NCBI RefSeq assembly: GCF_018991925.1
Contig: NW_024753828.1
Coordinates: forward strand, 4,604,965-4,668,964
DNA: 64,000 bases
Direction: 5' to 3'
From: Homarus americanus
Lineage: Eukaryota > Arthropoda > Malacostraca > Decapoda > Nephropidae
In this document: in pieces, positions 28,701-39,479 of the stretch
Layout of the letters: every line of letters starts with the position of its first letter
Numbering within the stretch: position 1 is the stretch's first letter
The notes under the pieces: generated by a model
Database searches by the model: none
Seen by the model: the letters and a program-made list of their open reading frames with translations, nothing else
What the model was told of the DNA's origin: nothing
Made by a program: the position numbers and the translations under genes

Positions 28701-31675
28701 TATTAGTGGAAGTTAGCTGTAGACACAGTGACCATTATCAGTGGAAGTTAGCTGTAGACACAGTGACCATTATCAGTGGAAGTTAGCTGTAGGGACAGTG
28801 ACCACTATCAGTGGAAGTTAGCTGTAGGGACAGTGGCCATTATCAGTAGAAGTTAGCTGTATGGACAGTGGCAGTTAGCTGTAGGGACAGTGGCCATTAT
28901 CAGTGGAAGTTAGCTGTAGGGACAGTGGCCATTATCAGTGGAAGTTAGCTGTAGGGACAGTGACCATTATCAGTGGAAGTTAGCTGTATGGATGGCAGCC
29001 ATTAGCAGTGGAAGTTAGCTGTAGGGACGGTGACCATTATCAGTGGAAGTTAGCTGTAGGGACAGTGGCCATTATCAGTGGAAGTTAGCTGTAGGGACAG
29101 TGGCCATTATCAGTGGCAGTTAGCTGTAGGGACAGTGGCCATTATCAGTAGCAGTTAGCTGTAGGGACAGTGACCATTATCAGTGGAAGTTAGCTGTAGG
29201 GACAGTGGCCATTATCAGTAGAAGTTAGCTGTATGGACAGTGGCAGTTAGCTGTAGGGACAGTGGCCATTATCAGTGGAAGTTAGCTGTAGGGACAGTGG
29301 CCATTATCAGTGGAAGTTAGCTGTAGGGACAGTGGCCATTATCAGTGGAAGTTAGCTGTAGGGACAGTGGCCATTATCAGTGGAAGTTAGCTGTAGGGAC
29401 AGTGGCCATTATCAGTGGCAGTTTCTAGTTGCTTGCATTTACTTTTTAACATAATGAGGTGGAATAGGAGAATTCTTAGCCACCATTTAAGAGTTAATAA
29501 ATATTGTAAGATGTCATGAGGAATAGTATAATTACTATAAGTATCAACATTTGAACCAGATCTCACCAATGTTATTCACTGACAGTATATGAAAAAAAGT
29601 GAAGAATACTGTTTCCGAATTTAGTAATACTGAAAAAGGACCAAGGGTTGAACAGGAAATTTGAAGGCGTCAACATTATATTATCTTACTTGTACTTCAA
29701 CATAACACTTCCTTTGCACATCTGATGATACTAGATAATCTTTATATAATAGTCACTTTTGTTACCTTTTAACTAATATATTATCAGTCCAGTAAGGCAA
29801 CGAGACAGACTAGTGAGAGTGCTTCCAGCATTGTCTGAATATCTTGTAATTATAAATAAATTTGCGATTAAATCTAATTTCACAAACCTTAGTGAGGATA
29901 CTGTGGATAAGATCTTGAATGGGATTTCACTTGATTAGTCTGACATTTTGTGATCTTTGTAAAATTTTCCAGAACATTAGAAACGTTGTTAATCCTTTTG
30001 TTGCATCTGTATCGTATACAATCATGTGGTTTTAAATTGGTACATGCACCTGAAGAGCAAAAATGCAGCTGTATTATAATTAAGTATTTTTCTACCAAGT
30101 TGAAATGTATATACGGTACTGTATTTGAACTCGGCAAAAAAAAAACTTTTTTTTATTATACATTACTTGTATAACAGATTTTTATTTTTTTTTATTTTTT
30201 TTTAATGTCCATACACAGGATATCCTGATTAATTACTGACGTCATAGTGAAAGGATTAAGAAAAAATAAATTTGCCTTTAATATTTGCTTTTTTTGGGTC
30301 ATACTGTACTCATCCATCACATCTTCTCATAGGGCTGATTCTGACCCATACCCTTATGAACGTAACAAACGCCGCACTCCACCTCCTCCAAGGATATCCT
30401 CAACCCAGAAAACCTTACCAGCTGTTCCACTACCACCCCTAGATGCTCCTGTTCGTGGGCCAACTGGAACACTTCTCAAACAACTGGTATGTTAGCAGTT
30501 ATAAGTAGAAAGTTGGTGGAAATGTAGATTAATTAAGTGAGAAGGTTGGTGTTAATGCCAATGAAATACATGTTGAAATTATATTGTGAATTATTTTGAG
30601 AATGGAGAAAGTGTAGTTTTTTAACAAGAGTGTATTGAATAGGGTTGATAGCAGACAAATTATTGGATACAAGAATAACCAAAAATACTGATCTAATGTA
30701 AAACAGTTGTCGTTTGTTGCTAACATACTAAAAAGCAGTATTCTTTTAGTCTGACTGTGAGGTGAGGGATGAAAAGGATGTGGACCTTGCCTCCGATGTT
30801 ATCACCATGCTTTTAAAGGGTCTCTCGGATTTCCACAGGAAACAAGGTTCTTCCAGTTCTGTTCATGTAAGTACAGTAATTGAAAATATCTAGTTTATAA
30901 ATTAAACCATACTATGCTATCACATTGTAGCGTAAAGGAAATTTACAATTTAGGAGTCATTGGTATCTGTTAAGAAGAATGACAGTTGACTGCTGTGTGA
31001 AAGTGGAAAAGTGATGAGATGAAAGTTCCCTGATTAATCAGCAAAGAATGAATCACTGTAAAGCAGTGGTCATGTAGACAATGAATCGGTGTGAAACAGT
31101 GGTCATGTACAAGTCTTGGTTTTCATTGTCTTTTGAACATGTAGAGAAGAATTGTTATGGTAAGTTTTTGTTCCATATTAGTTATCAAAGACACTGGGAG
31201 AGGTATTTGATATATATTTGGTCCATCACATGACTCCATCCATCAATTGAGTGGTTGAGAACACAGTAATTCACACTACTAGCAATGGTTTTGTAACCAT
31301 TCTATATACAATATAAGATAGTTGTATGACAGATCATTAACAGTTTCTTCTTGTACAGTACGCCATATAACTTTTTTTCTCGTGATTTTGCACTATTCTT
31401 CCACTTTTAGATATGAATGAAATACCATACTGGTTGATAAAGAAAGTTTTTAAGTTATTTTTAGCTTTAAAAGAACTTAATTATTAATATTCTTTAATTA
31501 AGAATCATGTGATTATTTATTGGTCAGCTAGGAAAATACAGTCATGCTGTAAAAAGAAATTTCAATTTAAATGTCTCTTTCTCTCCCACAGTTGATATCA
31601 GAGGCACAGATCAAATTTGACATTATGAAAGAGCTCATAAATGTGCCCAACCCAGAGGTGTCAACTTGGATGTGA
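19790..31675 (+). CDS. RG/Tyr/Pro-rich low-complexity protein, eight exons, unknown function
   Basis: Exons that join in phase: about 19790-19905, 23765-23938, 25391-25541, 26533-26669, 28474-28543, 30333-30486, 30750-30866 and 31592-31675 (stop TGA 31673-31675). All have GT-AG introns. The 5' end is missing: no start Met or upstream exon was identified. Order in the protein (about 330 residues seen): GIGAILSSLGGGKLKGG; a Pro/Gln/Lys stretch (QKQPQKQEQQQ); an acidic-aromatic segment (VEFSGWEDISS); an Arg/Pro-rich segment (DPPPRRGRSDRPRPSQGR); a Gly/Arg/Tyr domain (RSGYGGRMGSAGRDYNRYYD, then GGGRYDRGRYDRS); a Pro segment (LPAVPLPPLDAP); and a predicted helical C-terminus (DVITMLLKGLSDFHR, QIKFDIMKELINVPNPE). 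The RG/Y composition suggests RNA binding or condensate behaviour, which is inference. I do not recognise the family. Confidence 0.72.
20143..20350. repeat. Palindrome with a (CCTAA)n telomere-type core
   Basis: Arms at about 20149-20206 and 20295-20344 are inverted copies (TTGGTAAACTTAATTTAATC against its complement, plus TTTGGTGTCA/TGACACCAAA). Between them lie about 12 CCTAA units (20219-20283). A third arm copy lies at about 20455-20520. It is in intron 1 of the RG-rich gene model. Confidence 0.88.
20770..22385 (-). mobile_element. Antisense CR1-type LINE copy
   Basis: The reverse strand matches the LINE at 35.3-39.3 kb, for example MSLKSGVVPESWRIANVIPI and FKKGDSSLSSDYRPIS at 20781-20984, and the segment around 22200 that corresponds to 37340-37400. 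It covers the endonuclease/RT junction and early RT only. Its coding is broken and it is interrupted at about 21052-21783. Confidence 0.88.
21052..21783 (-). mobile_element. Merlin-like DNA transposon insertion in the LINE
   Basis: The LINE alignment breaks at about 21050 and resumes at 21784. Both edges carry TCATCGG (a 7-8-bp target duplication). The insert ends are imperfect inverted repeats of about 25 bp (left GACTAACCCGCAG, right CGCAGGTTAGTC). The reverse strand encodes a piece like the N-terminus of IS1016/Merlin-type transposases (SYMDVICELRDKDETLQLF, then KDHNIVPL). No DDE domain is present, so it is non-autonomous or deleted. Confidence 0.65.
22386..23764. other. Intronic sequence without identified features
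   Basis: Intron sequence upstream of the exon at 23765. A CCAGTTGG-like degenerate repeat (GGTCCGAGTTGG / GGCCCGAGTTGG) occurs at about 22565-22660. Nothing else is recognised. Confidence 0.45.
23971..23993. repeat. (TG)n microsatellite
   Basis: About 11 TG units just after the donor of the exon ending at 23938. Confidence 0.95.
24060..24320 (-). mobile_element. Retroposon S, diverged copy
   Basis: Contains the reverse of two S landmarks: CAGGTCACTGACCCATAT near 24125 and TTATGCTTCCAATATCTTCC with GGTAGTACCTCCCTGTTTG near 24256-24300. The same order occurs at 41.1-41.5, 48.3-48.7 and (in part) 58.0-58.3 kb. Confidence 0.75.
24660..24835 (+). repeat. Dispersed repeat containing an unexpanded 35-bp unit
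   Basis: CATCATCAGTGGAAGTTAGC, then GTAGGGGTGGCA, appears about 1.5 times and is followed by a flank (TTCCTTGCATTCC...TTAGCTACCATTTAAG). This matches the sequence right after the 35-bp minisatellite at 29410-29495. Confidence 0.75.
27655..27945 (+). mobile_element. Tc1-like transposase N-terminal remnant
   Basis: In shifting frames the sequence reads like the helix-turn-helix start of a Tc1-type transposase (MERGIIGETSQDVRGAI, then RRTGVDKPAEAQWVRYHKAT). No catalytic DDE region follows. It lies in an intron of the RG-rich gene. Confidence 0.5.
28680..29495 (+). repeat. 35-bp minisatellite, about 20 units
   Basis: Tandem units of GGCCATTATCAGTGGAAG followed by TTAGCTGTAGGGACAGT, with two short units near 28865 and 29230 that suggest block duplication. 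It lies in the intron between exons 28474-28543 and 30333-30486. Confidence 0.96.
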
Positions 31676-34600
31676 ACCACACAGATACAACAAACACCAG
31701 AATATCATAATGCAGCAGCCATTACTGAACAACCAGTAAGCTTCACCTTGGATGTGAATTATTGTACAAATGCAATAAACAGTAAAATATTTATGAAGTA
31801 AACACTATGAAAAAAATTCTTTAGATTTATCCCAGCATAAACTGGTCATGTAGAGGGGAAATATTTTTATATTTTTTAACAAAGTGCTCTGGGGATTGGT
31901 CCTGTAACAATAAATATTATAGGAAGGAAGATCTCAGCTCCCCTAAAAAAAATACAGTACTAGTATTAAAAAAATTTCATATAACCATGTGTAAAGCTAA
32001 AGACCCACAACTGTACAAGACCTAAAATAATGTGAAAGCAACCAATTAAATGATATCGGTAGATGTATATAGACGAGGGAATTTAGATTTGTTTTGATAC
32101 TTGTGGAGAATTCACTGAGCCAATGATCATGAAGGGAGTGAAAAGCACAAGGTATTTTGAAACAATAATTTGCAACCTTTACAGTGAACAGGTAAGACTT
32201 ACTCCACAGCATCATTCATGTTAGCCTAACATTACATACAACCACCCAAAAAAAAAAAGGATAACTGTATTTGGGTATTTTTTCACGCATTTGAATTTTA
32301 CAAATTGGCTATGCAGTTCAGTAAGTATTCGCTTAAAGTGGTTCCATTCCTGAAATAGATCAAATACGGGAGTTACGTTCCCAGCCTCCCTTTGCCCCAT
32401 AAAATACATTACATATACAGAAATTCAATGGAATTTTTTAGAAAATAGTATACAGTATATATACAAATAAACTAAATCATTTTGTATTGTACACACTGAT
32501 GGACGGAGGTGTTTGGTGGGTAGTGGAGCAAAGGAAGAGGAGGGAGGCGAGTCACCGAGACCCAGCGGGTGGCTCCTCACCTTTCTCAAAACGGTTTAAA
32601 ACCTCCATTTTTGTAGCAAGGCTAATGGTCTTCACAACACTGGCACTTGATGGGTGCTTGGAAGCCATTTTGAATGGTTAGAGTACATTTTTAAGAGCAA
32701 AAACACTTAAACATGCACTAATGCTGTAGTGGCCTAACAAAGACTGGGACTCCGTGACGCTCCGCGGGTGAGAGCGTAGCACGTCATGATGAGATGCGCC
32801 GTACAAAGTCCGTGACGACGTTATACTGAATCGGCGGGACGTTATCTGAATCATGGGTATCTAAAGAATAGCGACGTTATAACGAAACAACATTAATTGA
32901 GGACTTACTGTAGAAGGTGCATAATTTAACATACGATAATCTCCCCATTAGCTGGAATATCTGGCATGCCCCGACAACAGATGTAAATGCGGTCTGTGAA
33001 GCAATAAATCCCATAAAAATATAACAAATTAGGGAGGTTGGGGACCAGCCACCCTCCAAAAACTATCTGTTGTTCAAACTGTCAAACAAGAAAAAACAGC
33101 AAACATAGTATGTATTAATTAATGAATGTAAGCATAAATTGAGAGGTTATTCACCAGTGTTGAAGCATTGAGTCATCATTCCTTCCCTCAACCAGATCCT
33201 TTGGCTAAAGGGCTGGCTGATGCTTTGGCCACTGTTTCTGCCATTGAGAGTTTTAAAAGATTTCTCCACACATAGAAAAAATTACAGGCTAGTGTAAATT
33301 TCTGTGGGCTAATGGGAAATTTTTAGATTCAGCAGGTCTGCTAACACATTCACTATGATGTCCCATGCCTATAAACCTGTTCTATATAGTTACTGGAGAA
33401 ATGCAGCCATCTGCATACATAATATATGGCTTCTCTTATAAAGAATTTTTTGGTTGGGTTACTATGTTGTGGATGGGAGGAGGGAGAGAAGATAAAATGA
33501 GGCGTCACCTTCGATACAATCTAACCTTTTATTCTCAAGTCAAAATACAAATTTTATATTAAATTTTTTGTAACAGTCGTACCCACGTTAACCTTCACAC
33601 AGTGAGGTCCCAGGTACCCAATGATAACACCCAGTGAGACCCAACAACAACCAGCGATGTGTTAATCCGTCTACGATAGGAAGGCCTGGGACCAAACCTC
33701 ACTCATATAACACCATCTGTGAGGGAGTTACTACACTCTAGGTGACTCAAAACAAGGGTGTTCTCTCTCACACTCAAATTCATTTTATAGAGAGGTTGGT
33801 TTCAGTAAGTCAGAGAAAATGGGATAACGGAGGACTGTGGTGTCTTGAAGTGATGAGAAAACGGACTCCTCAGATGGAGGACTCAAACGAAAGCCGAGTT
33901 ACATGTTTTGTGGGCTATTGAGCGTAATATGAATCATTTGATTTTGGCGCTAACTGACGTGTAAGACCGTGGTCGTTACAACTACACTACATGTTTACTG
34001 TTCAACACCTACATTAATCTGTATGTTCACTGTATGTTCCGTTACCTTTCTCTAATGAAGGCTTTTGTTAAACCACCAATGTATGTAATATGTCATTTAT
34101 GTCCAATGTATATTTTCAGCCTTCGTGTGAGGGGGCGGTTTCTTGGTCTTGCCACCAATGTGAGGGGGCCGGTTCTCTCTCCTTTTCTACACCACCCTCA
34201 TCTTACTTACTTCTCTTAGTTCTTACTCTTACTCAGTTCCGTCACCTATTCTTTGGTAGCATGGACATTCTTTTGGTAGCCTGGGCATTCTTTTGGTAGC
34301 ATGGTCGAGGGTCTAGGCACATGAGTATGGTAATTTTGGTATCAGGTCACTTGGATGGAAATAAAGGTAAAATACTGTGGGAGAAATGAATACACCTAAA
34401 TTACTCTAAAAACAAGTTTATTAATATGCAATCAATGGGGAAAGATTTTGTATTAATCATATGATTACCAGGCTCACCTCCTGGGCTTAGTGCAAACTCA
34501 GTACCTTCTTCTTTACTCTTACTCACAACATTACTGGTGGTACATTACATGGCACTCATTGTAGATTATTCAACATATACGTAAACAATGACACTAGTAT

Positions 34601-34860
34601 ATGCAGGGGTCCACTACCCATCATGGGATAATTATTTCCAACTAATTATCCCTAACATACATGTTACAACACTCTCTGTGGACATATACTTCCAAGGAGT
34701 AACCCAGGGTAGAGCACTGGGGCTGTTGTTATTGTGGGGTAGCCAGACACATGGCGGGTCTGGCCCAACGAAGCCGTGGGGCACATTAATCAGGCCGCAT
34801 CGGTGCCATCTTCTCATATATGATCCCGGCTGGACATCTAATACATCCGAGGCCGTTGTT
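31676..34860. other. No recognisable gene
   Basis: The 3' flank of the RG-rich gene, AT-rich. A diverged fragment of repeat R (TTGAGCGTAATATGAAT) lies near 33920. No coding exon is supported. Confidence 0.5.
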
Positions 34861-34894
34861 GGATGGTAGAGCGATTCAAGAATCACAGTGGGAT

Positions 34895-35117
34895 CTGTAT
34901 GGATGAAGGGACGGGCACTCACTAACAGTGACAACAACATCACGTTTCAGGGGAAGTTAAAGACGTAAATATGACTTCACTCAGAGCATATCAACTACGT
35001 TACTGTAACACCTGCACAATCAACTATTAATTGGGTCAAACCACTTAAAGAAGGGCAAATTACAACACAGAGTGGAATGGCATACCTGTATGGATGAAGG
35101 GACGGGCACTCACTAAC
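34895..35117. repeat. 32-bp direct repeat at the edge of repeat R
   Basis: CTGTATGGATGAAGGGACGG plus the following 12 bp occurs at 34895-34926 and 35086-35117, 191 bp apart. Confidence 0.9.
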
Positions 35118-35345
35118 GGTAGAAATGCCCGCGGGGCCCTCACTCAAAACAGACCAGGGAGTCCACCTACTTCTATTTCGATGAATTAATTTACTGTACA
35201 CTCTGACGTTGAAACTGAGACTATGAACTCATTTTCATTCCCTACTATTATCTTCACTAACAATGCTCTGACTCAGCTATCAAAAGCAAAATTAAATTGA
35301 TTACAAAGGGTTGGATGGCAACAGGTCCCAACATGCAGCGTCTGC
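35085..35345 (-). repeat. Dispersed repeat R, copy 2 (left part)
   Basis: Reverse complement of segments 14790-14912 and 15187-15330 of copy 1. The remaining part of R lies at 39335-39470, beyond the CR1-type LINE, so the LINE lies inside R. Confidence 0.8.
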
Positions 35346-35417
35346 TACCAGTTGTGTTCTGACTTCACTAGGGGAAAGGTCACGGCAGGGTTAGCTCCGG
35401 AGGGATAATTATCAGAT

Positions 35418-36293
35418 ATGGCCAGTGATATGTGCGGTCTTGGGTATGAGAGTTTGTTGACCAAACTGGAGTGGTTCGCTGAAGAATTGGCGAGGGCCAA
35501 GTTAGAAATTGAGAGGGCCACGTTGGAGAACCTGAAATTAAGGAAAGAGCTAGCGAAGTTAAAAGGAGAGGCTGGACGAGTAAAGCCAGTGTCTGACGAA
35601 AAATCAAGCAAGTGGAAAATTGTGAGTAGTGGGAAGACAAAGCTGGTGGTGAAGAAGCACACGAAGGATACGACAACAACGACAAAAACAGCTAAGTGTA
35701 CCAACCCGTTCAGTCCCTTGATAGACGAATTGGACGTTAGTACAGTCAGGGGCAGGGATGACAAGGAAGGTATAAAAACTTTAATTGTTGGTGACTCACA
35801 GGTAAGGTACATGGACAGGGCCTTTTGTGGTAAAAACAAAAATAGGATGAGGGTGTGTTTGCCAGGAGCTGGGGTGGGGGATATAATTGACAGGATGGAC
35901 AATATCTTGTCTGGTAATGGGAACAAACCCATTATCTGCCTCAGTGCAGGAGGCAATGATATTGGCCGGTGTAGGAGCGAGGAACTTCTTGATAAGTTCA
36001 AGGCAGCCATAGATCGTATTAGGACTAAGGGAGGGATCCCTGTCATATGCGGTGTCCTGCCTAGAAGGGGAGTTGGCAGTGAATGGTTGTCAAGGGCAGT
36101 TGGTGTTAACGATCGTCTTGACAGATATTGCAAGTCAATATCAGTCCCATTCATTAACAACTAGGACAACTTCTATGGCAGAAGGGACCTTTATGCTAGG
36201 GATGGGGTGCACCTGTCTAGGGATGGAGTAGCAACCCTGGCTGGGGCTCTAGAGGGGGCAGTTCAAAAGATATGGAAGTCTTTAAACTGCTAA
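35418..36293 (+). pseudogene. LINE ORF1: coiled coil plus SGNH esterase-like domain, premature stop
   Basis: ORF1 proteins of CR1-type LINEs often carry an esterase (SGNH hydrolase) domain. The N-terminus (roughly residues 15-55) is a Leu/Glu/Lys-rich coiled coil (RATLENLKLRKELAKLKGE). Next come the nucleophile block VGDSQVRYMD and the Asn block SAGGNDI. A TAG at 36162-36164 ends the frame after 248 codons. The same frame continues to TAA at 36291 and contains DGVHLS, the block with the catalytic Asp and His, so the stop removes that block from the protein. Confidence 0.85.
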
Positions 36294-39239
36294 GAGAACA
36301 TATGGGCACGGGGGTGGAGGAGACTGCAGTGGGAGAGGGTAAACAAGGCGAAAGATTACAGGGAAATAGTGTTAGGAATGATGACAAAACTAAATTAGAC
36401 AGAGAGTTTAAAACTAAACGCGGTAAGGGGAGGACTCAGAACACGACTAACTTAAATGTATACTACGCGAACAGTAGAAGTATGAGAAACAAAATGGATG
36501 ATATTAAGGCCTTGGTATGTACCGAAGAAATCGATATAATTGCATTCACTGAAACATGGATCAACCTAGACACACGTGAATTACCAGTCGAATACCAAAT
36601 TGCGGGTTACAAACTGTTCCATACCGATAGGCAGACCAGGAAAGGAGGCGGAGTAGCAATCTATGTTGGGGATAATCTGAAGTGTGAAATAAATAAGGAA
36701 ATAAAAACTGAGAGGAATACAGAAACAATTTGGATAGAATTAAGCGACGGTCGGGAAAAATTAATCACAGGAGTAATATATAGACCCCCCAATCTTGATA
36801 GCGTCAATGAGCGACTTATCTGGGATGAAATGCGCAGGGCTTCCATACACAACAAAGTCTGTATAGTAGGCGATTTTAACCTTGGCCAAATAGATTGGAC
36901 TGACCTTACGGGTAACTCAGAATCAGAGGATTTTCTCGAGACGATCCAGGACTGTTTCCTAAGTCAACATATAACCGAACCCACACGGGGTAATAATATA
37001 CTGGATTTAGTTCTGTCGAACAGAGAAAACCTCATTAGCAATGTCGAGGTAGGGAACAAACTTGCAAACAGCGATCACAAAGAAATTCGATTCCAGTTAG
37101 ATTTTCAGGGCAGGCGTAAGGAAAATTCCACTAAAGTACCAGATTTCAGAAGGGCAAACTTTGACAGTTTAAAGAGGCAGCTGAGAGAGGGTGTGTCGCG
37201 CTTGGCCGTGAACCTGACAGATGACACCGACCTGATAACGAGATCTGAGATTGCCGAGTTCCACGACAATTTAAATAGTGAGTTACTTAATGCACAAAGG
37301 CAGAACATACCATACAAAAAACTCAGATCAGACAACAATGACCCTAAATGGATAAATAATTATTTAAAGAACATCATTGGCCAAAGGAAGGCTATAGGTA
37401 GAAGGATAAATGTGAAATTCACCTCGGGACTATTATAGGGTATTGGCGAGTAGGGTTAAAACCGAGATAAGGAAAGCAAAGAGGAATAATGAGGTAAGGA
37501 TAGCAAGGGAGGCGAAGGCAAACCCCAAAGGATTCTACCAAATGTATCAAACTAAAACACGAGAAAAGATTGGACCAATACGGTCAGACTTCGTCGAGCT
37601 CACTGATAACGACGGAGAAATGAGCAATAATTTGAATAAATATTTTTCAACAGTTTTCACCACCGAAAATTTAAACATGATACCCGAGGCACCGACTCTA
37701 TTCAGAGGTAGTGAAGAAAACAAATTAAGTGAGATAGTAGTGACTAGTAACGATGTTAGTAAGCAAATAGACAAACTAAAGCCTAATAAGTCACCTGGTC
37801 CCGATGAGATATTTGCCAGAGTATTAAAGGAATGTAAGGAGAAGAGCTGTATGCCCTTAGCAAAGTTGTTTAACATGTCCTTAAAAACAGGTGTAGTACC
37901 AGAATCCTGGGATAGCGAATATACGATTTTCAAGAAGGGGATAGATCACTATCCTCTAACTACCGCCCAATCAGTCTAACATCAATAGTAGGCAAATTAC
38001 TGGAAGCAATCATTTCAAACTCTATTCGAAATCACCTGGAGAAGCACGATTGATCAATGATTCCCAGCATGGCTTCACAAGCGGACGTTCTTGCCTAACT
38101 AATCTATTAACATTCTTTTCATCAGTTTTCGAATCGGTGGACGAGGGGCACAATTATGATGTGGTATATCTCGACTTTAGCAAAGCCTTCGACAGAGTCC
38201 CCCACGAAAGACTAATTAGAAAGGTAGAAGCTCATGGCATCAAAGGTGACATCCTTAAATGGATTAGGGCGTGGTTACAGGACAGAAAACAGCGAGTGAG
38301 CATTAACTGCACTAAGTCCCATTGGAGCAACGTCACAAGTGGAGTTCCCCAAGGCTCAGTACTTGGACCATTATTGTTTATTATATACATAAACGACATA
38401 GATATCGGCATAGACAGCAACATAAGTAAATTTGCTGATGACACTAAAATAGGACGTGTTATCAAATCTGACGAGGACTCGGCAAAACTACAGGAAGATC
38501 TAAACAAATTTTTCGAATGGTCTGAAAAATGGCAGATGAAATTCAACGTCGACAAATGTAAAGTACTCAGTATAGGAGATGTAAACAGGGAAACCAGATA
38601 CCAGATGAACAACGATGCCATCGAGAAATCCGACTGCGAGAGAGATTTAGGAGTAATGATAAGTAGGAACCTGAAGCCAAGTAAACAATGTGTTTTGCTC
38701 GTAACAAGGCTAATAAAGTACTTGGGTTCATACAAAGGAGTGTTAGTTACAAGACTAGCGAGGTCATCCTAAAACTGTATCTTGCTCTTGTGAGACCACA
38801 CCTGGATTACGCAGTTCAGTTCTGGTCACCGTATTACAGAATGGATATAGAATCCTTGGAAAGAATTCAGAGGAGAATGACAAGACTAATCCCGGGCATT
38901 AGGAACCTTGAGTATAGAGACAGGTTAAAGCATCTTAATTTGCACTCCCTTGAGAGACGTAGAGCGGGGGGCGACCCGATAGAGGTGTATAAGTGGAAGG
39001 CAGGGCTAAACAAAGGGGACATTACAAAGGTACTCAAATTATCCAACCAGGAGCGAACTCGTAACAATGGTTTTAAATTAGACAAATTTAGATTTAGGCG
39101 TGAAATAGGTAAACACTGGTTTGGAAACAGAGTAGTGGATGAATGGAACAAGTTACCAAATATCGTCATTAACTCGAATACGCTGGATAGCTTCAAACAT
39201 AGGTTGGATGCTCATATGAGCAATAGGGGTTGGGTGTAA
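36272..39239 (+). pseudogene. LINE ORF2: AP endonuclease and reverse transcriptase, frameshifted
   Basis: 36272-37438 encodes the APE-type endonuclease: YYANSRSMRNKMDD, FTETWIN, GGGVAIYV, GVIYRPPN, VGDFNLGQIDW and NSDHKEI. Reverse transcriptase follows in pieces. 37443-37979 has KPNKSPGPDEIFARVLKE. 38050-38772 has YLDFSKAFDRVPHERL, GVPQGSVLGPLLFIIYIN and the catalytic box KFADDTK. 38688-39239 has PHLDYAVQFWSPYYR and VVDEWNKLP. Frame changes at about 37438, 37935-38050 and 38700 disable it. Confidence 0.92.
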
Positions 39240-39334
39240 ACGGGACTGCCCAGTATGGGCCAATAGGCCCGCTGCAGTTTCCTCCATTCTTATGTTCTTG
39301 TGTTCTTAAATCCGCGGATTATATTCAAGGTTCC

Positions 39335-39470
39335 CTTAAGACACGACGGGGCAACAGAGAAAACGGGGGACGTTTCCACTGGGGGACTCGGAAGGTTTTG
39401 TGGACGTTTGAGCGTAATATGAATCCTTAAGGTTTTCAGGTTAGCCGTCATCACGATCATGACATTCGGA
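39335..39470 (-). repeat. Dispersed repeat R, copy 2 (right part)
   Basis: Reverse complement of 14660-14758 (shared GGACGTTTCCACTGGG and TTGAGCGTAATATGAATCC). Confidence 0.85.
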
Positions 39471-39479
39471 CTGCAGAAC

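Larger units (their letters stand above)
35346..39300 (+). mobile_element. CR1-type LINE, near full length, inactivated
   Basis: A two-ORF non-LTR element: ORF1 with coiled coil and SGNH hydrolase, then ORF2 with endonuclease and RT. ORF1 and ORF2 overlap by about 20 bp (ORF2 ATG at 36272, ORF1 TAA at 36291). It is broken by one stop in ORF1 and at least three frame changes in ORF2. It inserted into dispersed repeat R. Confidence 0.93.

Noticed and set aside
35345..36160. 271-codon ORF on the minus strand
   Set aside because: Antisense shadow of LINE ORF1, no protein-like motifs.
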